Notes under the pieces: model-generated
Database searches by the model: none
Seen by the model: the letters and a program-made list of their open reading frames with translations, nothing else
What the model was told of the DNA's origin: nothing
Position numbers and translations under genes: made by a program
DNA from: Wolfiporia cocos
Taxonomy: Eukaryota; Basidiomycota; Agaricomycetes; Polyporales; Phaeolaceae
Direction of reading: 5' to 3'
Assembly: GCA_029448655.1 (NCBI GenBank)
Contig: JACCLO010000003.1
Location: 4,402,001 to 4,466,000 of the forward strand
DNA length: 64,000 nt
Part shown: piece after piece, positions 24,981 through 36,915 of the stretch
Numbering within the stretch: the stretch's first letter is position 1
How the letters are laid out: the number at the start of each line of letters is the position of its first letter

Positions 24981-26307
24981 TAGTGATGTGCAAAGCACGG
25001 CTCGGCTCAAAGCCCGGGGCTTGGCCCCGGCTTTGAAGGGCTCGGGCTCAGCGGAATGTGTTACGGTCATTTTGATTTTTCAAACGCTGGCAGAACTCAC
25101 CATGGGGTGAATACGATACAGGGACTTGTTGCGCAACCAACCCCCTGGTCATTCGTGATCCTACTGGGCTAGCCCCAGATGTACTAGCAGATAGGGCGCA
25201 TTTCGACTCTGACAGATCCAACTCTGTCCCCGTTTCACGTTTATCATTTATTAGCTGACAGATGGCGTTCAACCGCCATGATCATTCCTATCTATCGTCT
25301 CAGATATATCATTACATACTTATCAAACGTTTGGTACTATAGCGTAGATAGTAGCGGTGACATCTGGGATGGACTTGACCCCTAAAACCTAGTGTAGTAT
25401 AAAAGCTCATGTACTTATTGTCGAGGCTCTTCAGCTCGACCTTGTTGTACAAACAAGAAGTCTTATACTCGTTCTCAAACGTAGGAAACTACGCTCAGTA
25501 TTTCTCGCTCGAGCAACCGAACGACTAAGTCCTCGAAGTGCACACTGACTTCTCGGACTTAGGCGAGTCTTATATTCTATCAGACTTGCACTTAAACAGA
25601 TTATATCCTCTAACGCGTATTGGATATTAACCGATCTCCTAAGGACTTCACTTAGGACTTGAAGGCATCTAACGAGTATTTGCCTTGCATACGGCGACGT
25701 GCCTATGTGCAGAAGAACGATCTATATTCGCGTCCCGAATATACGAACGGGTATTCGACCCGTAACAGAATGTCAAGCCAGGCCCTCGTTGATGGCTCAG
25801 GCTGGCTTGGGCCCGGCTCAGGCTCAGGCCGGGGCTTATGGGTAATCATGTAGGACCTCGAAATTATTGGCTTGTGCAGCTCAAATGGCAGCACAACATA
25901 TTCAGAATGCTTATATGTCTACTATTTGTTGTTATTCTGATCTACAAGTGTTTTTACAGCTGCTTATGATGTTGACCGAAAATCCAGATCTCGATCACAA
26001 CCCCAATCGCAACAGTAGTCACAACGTTCCGCACCGTGTTAGCAGATCACAAGTCATTGTAATGGTCGTTGAGATCATACAAGGTGAATTGATGCAAAAT
26101 CTTAAACCAAAGGGCCCATTTTCGCTAATTCCAACACCACAGCTGCGCGCCTAAAGCCGCCGACTCAGGGCTCGGCTACGGCCGGCTCACAATCCAAGCC
26201 GGGCCCTGATCCGTCTTAAGCCGCCCCCCCAGGCTCGGCTCGGCCCGGCTTAAGTCGGCTCGGCCAGGCCCGGCTCACGGCTTTGAGCCGTGCTTTGCAC
26301 ATCACTA
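24981..26307. mobile_element. hAT-type miniature element, GGCTCGGCCC family, copy 3, split by a solo LTR
   Basis: It has TAGTGATGTGCAAAG ends and a perfect 8-bp duplication CGCGAACA (24,973-24,980 and 26,308-26,315). Removing the inserted LTR and one GAATG leaves 613 bp, matching copies 1 and 2. Confidence 0.94.
25059..25767 (+). repeat. Solo LTR (709-bp family), copy 2, nested in a hAT element
   Basis: It runs TGTTACGG to CCGTAACA, flanked by the 5-bp duplication GAATG (25,054-25,058 and 25,768-25,772). The uninterrupted sequence is visible at about 2,090 in hAT copy 1. Confidence 0.95.
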
Positions 26308-26354
26308 CGCGAACAGGTTGTACGCTGCGTTGATCACAGCTCCAGGGCACCAAG

Positions 26355-26993
26355 TAGTGATGTGCCAGGCCCGGCCCAGCTCAAAAGCCCCGGCTTTGGC
26401 CCGGCTTTGGACGGCCTTGGCTTTTCAAAACCTCAGGCCGGGCCTCCATTGACAGCCCAGGGCTTGGCCCGGCCTGGCCTGGGGCTTGCCCGGGGCCTGG
26501 CACTGTGAGGATGATCATCACTGTAGCCACACAAACTCATAACGTACCTTCTTCAACTATCTTCTGACAAAGCCAAGCTCCAGTATCTTCAATAATTAGT
26601 GAATTATAGTGTGAAATCATCATTTCACCGGCACGGTGCTCTGTGGCGCGCCTTCCAAATGGGGCATCGTATAGGCGCCCAAAAGTGAGCGACAGGCTTC
26701 AGCACCAAGAATTTAATCCATGGGACTATCCTCTTGCTTGAATTTAAAAATATAGACACACTTCATTGGAATATGGCATACTGCTACTATATATATCCTC
26801 ATATCATAGTACTAGACATTTTATCCATTAGAGCTATCAGGCCGGGGGCTCACGGCTTGGCCCGGCCTGGCTTGAGACACAAGCCGGGCCCTGGGCCGTC
26901 TCAAGCCGTGGTGTAGGGCCCGGCCTGGCCCGGCCCAAGTAGGGCTTGGCCTGGCCCGGCCTATGGCCCAAAGCCGGGCCTGGCACATCACTA
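26355..26993. mobile_element. hAT-type miniature element, GGCCCGGCC family, copy 2
   Basis: A 639-bp element with a perfect 8-bp duplication GCACCAAG (26,347-26,354 and 26,994-27,001), inserted in exon 2 of F-box paralogue 3. Nearly identical to 20,014-20,653. Confidence 0.94.
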
Positions 26994-27105
26994 GCACCAA
27001 GGGCGTATGTATGTCGAGCCGAGATAAAGCCTTCCCTGTATGATGTACTAGCTGCTGCGGATCTGAGCAGCTAATGGCTGTCGAGATGAGCAGTATAATT
27101 GCAGA

Positions 27106-27476
27106 TGTCACAAGCCGATTTTCTCCAACTAGCTTGCGACTAGGAACAACCCTTATCTTATCTAAGCGCCCGCCTATGCATCACGTGCAAGGACCCCGAA
27201 CACCCCACACGTGCTTACACAGACCCCGGACACCCTTGTTGTGGCTCTACACCTACGATAGGGTTTACCATACTCTAAACGGTCTATCAGCTTACGTAAT
27301 ACTGTATAGTAGCCAAACATGTACAAACAGCCTACGAGCATATATACCAGCCAGACGAGCAGGGAGCACCCCAGACTCGTCTTGGCCTTTGTTGCCTTGA
27401 GTAGCCTCAGATCAGGAATACGCTTTCACGCGAGTCATATTCCCCTGAGTAGTTGCTTGAGAACACGCTTGTGTCA
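27106..27476 (+). repeat. 5' LTR of copy B
   Basis: It runs TGTCACAAGC to TTGTGTCA. TATATA at 27,341-27,346 lies 32 bp upstream of AGACTCGTCTT at 27,373-27,383, a normal TATA-to-start distance, so transcription probably begins at or near that 11-mer. Confidence 0.95.
27341..27346 (+). promoter_or_regulatory. TATA box of the copy B LTR promoter
   Basis: TATATA sits 32 bp upstream of the predicted RNA start, and the same sequence occurs in all four LTRs of this family in the window. Confidence 0.65.
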
Positions 27477-28241
27477 TAAGACGAGTCTCCACCCCGTTCT
27501 GAGTTCATTCCAGAACAACCCCGGCGCACTAGGGGCAAAGTGCACTGTTTCTTTCGCCCTCGAGTTGACTTCGGTCGATTCGGGTGTTAAAACTTTTATC
27601 CTCCCGTATCCCAGGGACAAGGGACTGGGTTCTGGGGGCATACACTTGTGAACAGCGTGTAGGGGACCACTCCTACCGTTGCTTCTAAGCTACTGGGCCA
27701 CCATCGTGCAACGCGGCGTAAAGGCTTTGGGTTACATCCCCACCGTAGTAATTGTGCACCCAACGCGAAATAATCAAAGGCGTTAAGGGGCCCTACGGCA
27801 GACTACAGAAGCACTGGGCACCTACATACGTGCATTACCGCACCGACTATACGGGCATTACCGCCCCCCCGTTACTATACAACCCAGCGCCCCACCGGGC
27901 GGCTGAAGGAGCGCGACACAGCTCACACATACGGCCACTTGGCCCCATACGATAATTTTTAGACCCTCCATCCCAAGGGTTTAGATCCCGTGCCCCCGGT
28001 ATCCCGAATTAGCTTCGGGGCTGGACGAGGTTTCGGAGGCAGAGATTACTTGCCGGCCTTGGGCTGAAAACCCCTCGGCGTTTCTTGGCGCACCTCCGAA
28101 AAGAGGTGGTCTCTGAATAGAGTGGAAAGACAGTTTCTAGTTACCACCCCGATCGCAGCTATAGGCTGATCCACAGTGGGCGGGTAGCGCTGTTTTTCGC
28201 GACTCTACATCCCATACATACACCTTCTCCCATACGATACA
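27477..28241 (+). other. Untranslated leader of copy B
   Basis: 765 nt between the LTR and the gag ATG with no long frame. It begins with the primer site and presumably carries packaging signals. It is conserved with copy A. Confidence 0.8.
27478..27488 (+). promoter_or_regulatory. Self-priming-type primer site of copy B
   Basis: AAGACGAGTCT starts two bases after the 5' LTR, where a primer-binding site belongs. It is the exact reverse complement of AGACTCGTCTT (27,373-27,383) at the predicted RNA 5' end. It has no TGG and is not the complement of a tRNA 3' end. In Tf1 of fission yeast the first 11 nt of the RNA pair with such a site and act as primer; the same layout is inferred here. Confidence 0.7.
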
Positions 28242-31200
28242 ATGGCCGAACACGATCTCGATTATATCCGCGGCCCCCGACCCGAACACGTCCCGCTCCC
28301 CGGCGGCACCCTCGCCGGCACTCCCACCGTCACCAACAACCCGTTCCACCCAGGGCAGTGGGTGAACTACCAGGTACACGGATTACCCGACGACTTCGCC
28401 TTGCTCTCGGTGGCAGACAGCATCCATGCCCCACGACAGCAGGTAGAGGTCGCCTCCGTCCACACCGGGACCTTCGACGGTCATCCCCCCGCCCGATCAC
28501 TCGCATACGGCGCATCGCAGCAGGACCAAGGTCCTGGGTTAGAACGGCTGGACGAAGCGTTCCACTTAGCCAGGGAGCAGTCAAACACGATCCGTGGTGC
28601 AAGTCCTCTCGCCCACATCGACTCGCCCCTAGCCATGCAGTGGGCGTTTCCCCCCAACCCAACCTCGGCGGACTTCGGTTTTCGGTGTCAGACGGTAGCA
28701 GCGACAATGGTCCAAACCGGTGTGTGGAACGCCGACATGGGAGCACGATTCCTGCGGGAGGCACAACGCCTCCAAGCAGATGCAATCGCGGCAGGAGATG
28801 CGGCCTCGTTACACAGCCAGCACTCCGCCCCCCGTCGGTCAGTACCATCGGTTCCGGAAGAACGTTTCCGGCCGGTTGAAAATTGGGTAAGATCCGTGCA
28901 CATGGGATCTCCCCCTCCGGTGAACACGGCCACTCGTCCAGCGTCGAACGGCTCCAGGCAGACGAACCCATTCCTGCCCGGATACACCCCCCCGGTCCTT
29001 ACGCCCCAGGTCCCCTTCTCGGTCATGGCAGCACAGCCCCCGGTCCCTCAGTCGGCAGCACCACGGACGGCGCATGCGAACACCTGGAGAGCCGCGCCTC
29101 TCCCGGGAATGCGTGCGTCCATGTGGCGGCCCGAGAAACCGGCGAGCTCGCAATGGGATGCCTACTCAATGCTCCCGGAGCCGCAGCCTGACCCCCGGTA
29201 CAAGTCTAAGGTGCGCGAACCTGAACCCTTCAGCGGCGAAAACTTCATCGCCTGGGTCGTGCGCCTGAAACTGTATATCGACGACAACCGGCCGCTGCTC
29301 TTCACAGACAGCAAAAAGATCGGCACGGCCATCTCGTTGATACGAGGACCTAAGGTGGATTCGTGGGTAACGGCCTTCACGCGGGAACACTACCGTGACG
29401 GACAATGGCATATGAGTTGGTTACGCTTCATTTGGGAGCTACACCAGAAGTTCGACGACCCCGACTTGGAAAAGAAGTCGGCGGTCGCAGCGGAAAAACT
29501 CACCATGACCATCGGTAAAGGCGAGGAGTACTTCCAGGAGCTGGAAAGACTTCTTTCGGAAGCTAAGTACGACAAGGAGAACCAGATCGTCCATCGCTGG
29601 GTCACCTCTGCCATCCCGAAGGAAATCTACACGGCAGTACACTCCGCCTTCGTCGCCGCCACGGTAAACGACAAGTCGCAGCGAGGATACAACGTCTCGA
29701 TCCCGGAGGACTACGAATCCTGGAAACAGGCCATCCTCCGGACAGACAACGCAATGCGACGTCTCCGCGACGAAGAAAGGCTGCGCCACGGTCGTGACAC
29801 GGGTAAGGGAGCCGTCGACAAAGGAAAGGGTCGGGCGACGACATCGACATCGGGAACCACGCGGTCCGAGCCCACCGCGGAAGAACGGGCCAACTTGCTC
29901 AAGAGGAAGTGCCACTCTTGCAGCAAGACACAAGCAGAGGCACCAGGGAAGGGCTGCAACAAGCCCGTCTGGCACCAACCCAACTGGAAGCCCCGAGCAG
30001 CTACCAGTGGAGGGAACACCGGTGCCGGACCCTCACAACCGGCGCGCACCCGCCAGGCCGTCGAGGCACCACCAGCAGAAAAAGTCCTTGGGGAAGTATC
30101 CCAGGAGGACTTCGTGCGAATGGTGTCCGCTTGGGCCAAGGAGAATCCGGAGGCTGCGAAGGAGGCCGGATTCACTCAGGTACGTCCCCTCTCTAATAAT
30201 AAATTTTCAGTTCTGGAGATCGAGGAACCAGTAAATGTCTCTATCTCCGAATCTGCCTCGGAGGGTAACGAACCGGTGGATGGACTATATGGGCTAGGAA
30301 CCGGGGCCCCGATATTCGATTACGTATCTGTACCACGTTCTGTAGACTTGGCGCCTGGTAACGACGACGGAGCTTCAACATGCTCCGACGATTCGTTTGT
30401 AACAGCCTCAGAGGAGCCTCCCACCGGAGCTTGGCGGGAGGATAAAACCGTGCTTAATTCCTCTATTAATGTAAACTATGTGCCAATGGACGTAGACCCG
30501 GTTGTAGACTCAGATGTGCAGATGGCAGACGCATCTAAGCCTACAGTCCAGAAAAAGACGGAAAAGAAAGTGCGGCGTCGACGAGCCAAGAAGAAGGCTG
30601 TCACGCTCGACATATACCTAGACCACCCGCGGGCAATCCCCCCTGAGCGCAAAAGCGAAGGAGCCGCGGGTTACGATCTTCACTCTGCGGAGGAAGTCGT
30701 TATACCAAATGGGAAGCGAATCACCGTGGATACAGGCATAATGATCCGAATGCCACCCGGTGTATACGGCCGCATAGCTCCACGATCCGGACTCGCCTTG
30801 AAGGGGGTCGACGTGGAGGCCGGTGTAGTCGATGAAGACTACACCGGTCGGTTAAAAGTCATACTGAATAATCAAACTGGAACAGATTATCAGGTCGAGT
30901 ATGGGGACAGAATCGCCCAGTTCATACTCGAATGCAACATGACACCAGACACGCGCATAGTAAAAAGCATTAGGGAAACCAGACGCGGAACACAGGGGTT
31001 CGGCTCTACTGGTGAGAAACTCAGAGGGAATGTAGTGGTAATCCAGACGGGGAAACGGGGACGGCAGATCGAAGTACCGATCACCCTCCACCGCCCTGAC
31101 GGACGTGCCCTCTTCACAAAGGCACTGATAGACTCCGGTTCAACGGGATCGGTCATCAGTCGTGCCTACGTGGAGGAACACAAACTCGAGCAACTCCCAC

Positions 31201-34200
31201 TAGACCGACCCGTCAAACTGTACAACGCTGACGGTAGTACCAACGCTGCGGGCAAAATGACGCACTATGTCGAACTCCAGATGCAGATCGACACGCATCT
31301 GGAAACGCGCAAGTTCCACGTCACCGAGCTGAGCTCGGCAGACATATTCCTCGGCTTCGACTGGTTGGAAGACCATAATCCCACCATCGACTGGAAGAAA
31401 CGCCGAATCACCTTCACCTGCGACTGCGAGCACGAGCAGATCGAGGACGGTGACCATATATATTACATCTTTGCTGACGCATGGTTACGGAATAGGGAAG
31501 AATGCCGAGCCGACATCGCTGAGCGAGTCCGCGCAACGAAGGCAACCGAGATCGCCATCGCCACCGGCAAAACCACGGAAGCCAAGACTTTCGAGGAGGT
31601 GGTCCCCGAGTACTTACACGAATTCGAAGACGTGTTTAAGGAAACGGAATTCGACCAACTCCCCGAAAGACGACCGTGGGACCACGCCATCGAGCTCTTA
31701 CCGAACTCCGAACCCTACGCCGGCAAGATCTATGCCCTATCGCCACGAGAACAAGAGGCGTTAGATGATTTCTTAGAAGAACAGCTGCGGACTGGACGTA
31801 TACGACCATCCAAGTCACCATGGGGGGCACCATTCTTCTTCGTCAAGAAGAAGGATGGGAAACTGAGACCTATTCAGGACTACCAGAAGTTGAACCAGAT
31901 GACCAAGAAGAACCGGTACCCGCTCCCTCTGATCACGGAGCTGCTCAACAAGCTGAAACGAGCTAAGTACTTCTCTAAATTGGACATTCGTTGGGGATAC
32001 ACGAACGTCAGGATCAAGGAAGGCGACGAAGAAAAAGCCGCCTTCATCACTAATAGGGGATTATACGAACCCTTAGTGATGTTCTTCGGAATGTGCAACG
32101 CACCGGGCACATTCCAGACCTTGATGAACGACATCTTCCGAGACCTGATAATGACGGGAAAGGTCATTGTATATTTAGATGACATACTTGTTTTCACGGA
32201 GACCGAGGCAGAACACAAAGAGATCCTGCGCAAGGTTCTGCTCGTTCTCCGTCAAAATAAGTTGACTTGTAAACCAGAGAAGTGCGAGTTCATGAAGTCG
32301 GAAGTAGAATACTTAGGACATATAATCTCTCACGGGGAAATCCGTATGGATCCCGCGAAGGTGGCGGCAGTGGCAGAATGGCCCGCACCTCGGAACAAGA
32401 AGGAAGTGCAATCCTTCATTGGATTCGCAAACTTCTACCGGAGATTTATACCTAAGTTTTCCACGGTAGCACGCCCACTGATAAACCTAACCAAGGACAC
32501 GCCTTGGCAGTGGGGTACGGCGGAACAAGAGTGTTTCGATAAGTTAAAGAAAATATTTATCAAAGCACCCGTGTTGGGGATACCAAACGACGACGACCCT
32601 TTCCGCATCGAGGCAGACTCTTCAGACTTCGCAACTGGAGCCTGCCTCATGCAGAAACAGGACGGTGTCTGGAAACCCATCGCCTACCAGAGTAAGACGA
32701 TGCTACCGGCAGAACGGAACTACGAAATTTACGACAGAGAACTCCTCGCCATCATGCGCGCACTCGATGAATGGCGGCATTTCGTAATGGGTGGCAAACA
32801 CCCTGTAGAAGTACTAACGGACCATAAGAACCTAGAATATTTTAAGACTCCGCAGAAGATTAATCCGCGACAAGCCCGGTGGATGACGGAACTCGCCGAG
32901 TATGACCTACAACTCGTGCACATCCCCGGGAAGACCAATGGAAGGGCCGACGGGCTTTCCCGAAGAAGTGATCACGGAAACGACAAGGATCACCTCGAAG
33001 GGCAAGTCGTCCTGTAGCCACACCTCTTCGTCCAAGATAGCGCAGAAAGGCTGCGATCCTCATTCTATACTGTAGTCAAGGGTATCACCCACGACGAAGT
33101 AAAAGAGAGGGTCAAAGCGGAAGCCGCTCTCTACGATGGAAAGGAAGGAGTAGAAGTAGGGGAAACAACCGAGGACGGTCTGCGATATAGGAGGGGGAGG
33201 TTAATTATCCCTCGGGACGAAGAATTGATCGGAAAAATCATTTCTTCATTCCACGACACCGTCTCAGCGGGACACCCTGGCACCGAAAACACATACACAG
33301 CTATACATCGACACTACTGGTGGCCCAAGATGCGCTCAGACATCCGCCAGTACGTCAAAGCTTGTATCAAGTGCCAGGCCGCTAAGCCGGACCGATCCAA
33401 ACGCGCGGCTCCACTCAACCCGAACCCAACTCCAGCACACAACTGGGAGAACATTTCCGTAGACATGATCACGGGACTCCCCACTTCCAAGGGTTGCGAC
33501 GCGATAATTGTAGTAGTAGATATGAAGTCAAAGGACTATATAGCTGTACCAACAACGACTAAACTATCGGCCGAAGGATGGGCCAACATATTTATAGACA
33601 AAGTATATACACAACACGGACTACCAAAGAAAATATTTAGCGACAGAGGACCGCAATTTGTAGCAGAATTCATAAAGGACGTATATCGTAGATTAGGCAT
33701 ACAGGGAAACCCGAGTACCGCGTTCCACCCACAGACAGACGGGCAGACGGAACGTATGAACCAGGAACTCGAGGTCTACCTCAGGTTATTTATTAATGAT
33801 ACTCATACGAACTGGCCGGACTTACTCCCGCTGGCAAGCTTTGCGTACAAGACACACGTACACAGTAGCACGGGATATAGTCCCTTTTACCTTACGCACG
33901 GATACCACCCCTTCACAGGTGTAGAGGCGCCGGAACAAGAAGAGGGGGTAGCACGGGATTGGGTCGAACACATGCACACCATATCCAAACTCGCTTCACA
34001 GAACCTGGAGAAAGCTAAGCTACGCATGAAAGAGTACTACGATAGGAAACGGGCATCGCCACTATCGTACTCTGAAGGCGACTTGGTTTGGGTCGACGGC
34101 CGCAACATAAATATGGGCCACCCAACCAAGAAGCTCGACTCCAAGCGATTTGGACCGTACAAGGTCACGAAGAAGGTCGGGCATGGAGCATACGAACTAG

Positions 34201-34961
34201 ACCTCCCCGCAGACATGCGCGGGATATACCCAGTATTCAACGAGGTCTTACTCCTACCATACACACCGCCCGCCTTCCCCAATCAGGACCATAGTAAAGT
34301 GACGGAAGGCAATGACGTTCGCAGGCCTCTCAGGATCCTCGAATCCAGGGAAGACCGAGGGCGAATCGAGCTAGAAGTCGAGTGGTCTGACGGGACTAAA
34401 ACATGGGAACGAAAACGTGGATTGAACCATTACCAAGAGCTGGTCACAAAGTTCTTCGAAGCTAGACCATCCGCCCCAGGCAACCAGTGGAAAAACAGAA
34501 ACACTGGCTGGGACCACTCTGACACCAAATGGGACCCAGAGTGGGAGGACTTCGAACGAAAAGCTCAGGAGATGGGACTCAGGCAGAACCCGAAGGAGTT
34601 CATAATATACGACGACATAGACACTACGCTTCTTGTCAAAGGCAGTATACCATTCTACGCCTACGAAAAGAAGCTCGTCGCTCGTAACTTCTGGTTCTGC
34701 GATCCACGAACACGGGTCATGCAATACGGAATACGCGTTGGAACACCGATAGAATCCACTATACCTGAATCGATAGGATACTGGATCTACCCGGTCTTAA
34801 ACACACTCCAACTGGCGCACCCATACATCTGCACCAAAACCGTAGACCACCCGTGCCATGTTGACCAAACTATGTACAAAGTGATTGCTGGGCGTGGGGA
34901 CACGCAGCTAGAAGAGGGGGTACTGTCACAAGCCGATTTTCTCCAACTAGCTTGCGACTAG
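28242..34961 (+). pseudogene. gag-pol polyprotein of copy B with one in-frame TAG
   Basis: From the ATG at 28,242 the frame covers 2,239 residues if the TAG at 33,015-33,017 is read through (AAG in copy A). Order: gag-like (to about residue 530), a Cys-rich stretch CHSCSKTQ rather than a normal CCHC knuckle, dUTPase (about 787-925, with motifs AAGYDLHSAEE, APRSGLALKG, GVVDEDYTGR, GDRIAQFIL, RGTQGFGSTG), aspartic protease (LIDSGSTGS, catalytic Asp about 964), reverse transcriptase (YLDD at 1311-1314) and RNase H. After the TAG come the integrase zinc-binding domain, a DDE core with intact SDRGPQF, a chromodomain-like stretch, and an extra tail of about 160 residues that ends 38 nt inside the 3' LTR. 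Enzymes for capsid formation, reverse transcription, dUTP removal and integration are thus all present in one frame. Confidence 0.93.
34911..34920 (+). promoter_or_regulatory. Polypurine tract of copy B
   Basis: GAAGAGGGGG directly before the 3' LTR, the usual site of plus-strand priming. Unusually it lies inside the pol reading frame. Confidence 0.85.
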
Positions 34962-35294
34962 GAACAACCCTTATCTTATCTAAGCGCCCGCCTATGCATC
35001 ACGTGCAAGGACCCCGAACACCCCACACGTGCTTACACAGACCCCGGACACCCTTGTTGTGGCTCTACACCTACGATAGGGTTTACCATACTCTAAACGG
35101 TCTATCAGCTTACGTAATACTGTATAGTAGCCAAACATGTACAAACAGCCTACGAGCATATATACCAGCCAGACGAGCAGGGAGCACCCCAGACTCGTCT
35201 TGGCCTTTGTTGCCTTGAGTAGCCTCAGATCAGGAATACGCTTTCACGCGAGTCATATTCCCCTGAGTAGTTGCTTGAGAACACGCTTGTGTCA
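34924..35294 (+). repeat. 3' LTR of copy B
   Basis: 371 bp, identical by eye to the 5' LTR. Confidence 0.96.
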
Positions 35295-36229
35295 GCAGAG
35301 CAGCTGGACGACTCTAGCTCAGCAGATGTGGTTATTCAATATTGTGCAAAGATAATCTGGCCAGTCCATAGTAGTGAAATCAAACTTCCTGAGATTTGTG
35401 GAGGGAGCCCATCGTCTGTTGGCCGGGGGCACCCGTCTGTCCAACAACCGCAAGAAGCTGATGTCGAGCCGCTCCAGACGATCGAATGCGCAGACAAGAC
35501 GCAAGAGCACGGTGATCGAGGGAAGGGTGACGTCAACGAGTGTCAAATGGACGATCGAATGGAAGGAGGAGAGGTGGAGGAACACACTCTGTGGAATCGA
35601 CCCCGGCGTCCATTCTCCAAACCTGATCTCGAGCCGTGACAGGTGTGGGAGGAGTCCTCCTATGAGCATTGCTGCGAACGTGCCTACACGTGCGAGGCTG
35701 CGCTGATCCCCTGCTCTGCTGCCCTGCTTGCCCTGCTTTGCTGAACTGCCCTCGAGGTACAAAACTTGCCGAACCCGTCTTGGCCTTGGAATGGTCTTGA
35801 TATAGTGCGCATACAAGTATATGTCTTCCGCGCTACCGTAGATTTTTGTGCCAGACCGCTTGAGGCGATGACTGATCGGGTACCACCCTCTACATACTTC
35901 CTCCGCGATTCCCAACGTCTCCCGCTCATCTTGCAGGTATCTTAAAATCTTGTCCCATATTCCAATTGGTATCCAGGATGCCGCCGTCTGCGAGTGGAAT
36001 TGAGGTAGTAGGCCTAAGGTATCCCGCCGCGAAATCACTGGCTCCGGCCACTTCCTCGGTGGACGCCACTTGATGTCTCGTAATATCCGTGCCTCGATAT
36101 CATACGCTGAGACCTCGACTATGCATGACTGAAAGACACCATAAGGCTTCATGTACGTCACAATCTCGCTGCAAACGCACCGTGGTGTGCTGGCCTTCGA
36201 TCTCATTGGGCATCTTGGGCGATGATAGC

Positions 36230-36915
36230 CGACGACGCCAGCTGAAGAGCCGAATTCAGGTAGCGAGAAGCGAGGGATGAAGGTAAAGTGTTTTATCCCC
36301 GAGTTCATAGTATCTGGTGCTTATAACACATGTCTGACGCGCGCTCGGAGACCACGTCTCGACGCGCCCATACATATACAGCGCAGCTCCTGCACAGGTT
36401 GAATGGTAGACATGTATATCTGCTATCCGGTTTTGCTCTGAACATGAACCGCAGGCCGCCTCTATGTCCCCAGTTCATGATCACACTCCCTTTTTTTTCC
36501 TATACTGCAAAATTGCCATCGTTCAACTCCTGCGCATCATGTGGTCTGCCTCGTGTGATGCACTGGTCACCCTAGCTTCGAACAGCCTGATTCGAAGCTT
36601 TCTCCGTGCTTCGGATGTGGCAGAGGTAAGCATAGCCTGCAATCATTGGCACTGTCGACACCGCACCTGCCCGATAGCAATATAGGATTAGTTGCTTACC
36701 AAGTCCGTGACCGAGATCAACAGAGGTCACTACAAGTTATGAAATGGGGACTGCGAATCAACGAACGCCTCAAGGAACTTTGATAGGACAGGTAGCCACC
36801 GATTGCAAAACGTGTTCTGCAGCGACATACGTTTTGATATCAGTCAAAGAGGTGGGGAATGACGAGTAAGACGATCGTCTACTGTTCAGGACTCCCGGTG
36901 TTGGTTGATATCAGC
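36230..36915. repeat. Conserved F-box-gene upstream block, copy 2
   Basis: Matches 14,119-14,720 and 42,240-42,890. Here a plus-strand open stretch from an ATG near 36,540 reads about 30 codons into a GTAAGC splice-donor-like site at about 36,627. It could be the first exon of a divergent gene or chance; no downstream exon is recognised. Confidence 0.55.

Larger units (their letters stand above)
27106..35294 (+). mobile_element. Ty3/Gypsy LTR retrotransposon copy B, full length, dUTPase-bearing
   Basis: This 8,189-bp element has two 371-bp LTRs that look identical by eye and a perfect 5-bp duplication GCAGA (27,101-27,105 and 35,295-35,299), so it inserted recently. It has one long gag-pol frame (28,242-34,961) broken only by a TAG at 33,015-33,017. 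A purine tract GAAGAGGGGG (34,911-34,920) precedes the 3' LTR. There is no tRNA-type primer site; an 11-nt site complementary to the LTR takes its place. dUTPase-carrying Ty3/Gypsy elements are known from basidiomycetes; I infer this is one of that group. Confidence 0.97.
24540..36213 (-). pseudogene. F-box-like protein gene, paralogue 3, broken up by three insertions
   Basis: The pieces are exon 1 (36,181-36,213, 52-nt intron after it), most of exon 2 (35,295-36,128), a further exon 2 piece (26,994-27,105), a short piece (26,316-26,354), and exon 3 (24,540-24,919, C terminus ending PKWFPSLYY). Between them lie Ty3/Gypsy copy B (duplication GCAGA), a hAT element (duplication GCACCAAG), and another hAT element (duplication CGCGAACA) that holds a solo LTR. 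The last hAT element cut almost exactly at the splice donor of intron 2. A frameshift in exon 2 just before the retrotransposon (near 35,320-35,340) shows that the gene is dead in more than one way. The F-box-like motif (IPIGIWDKIL, then LGIAEEVCRGW) is still readable. Confidence 0.88.
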
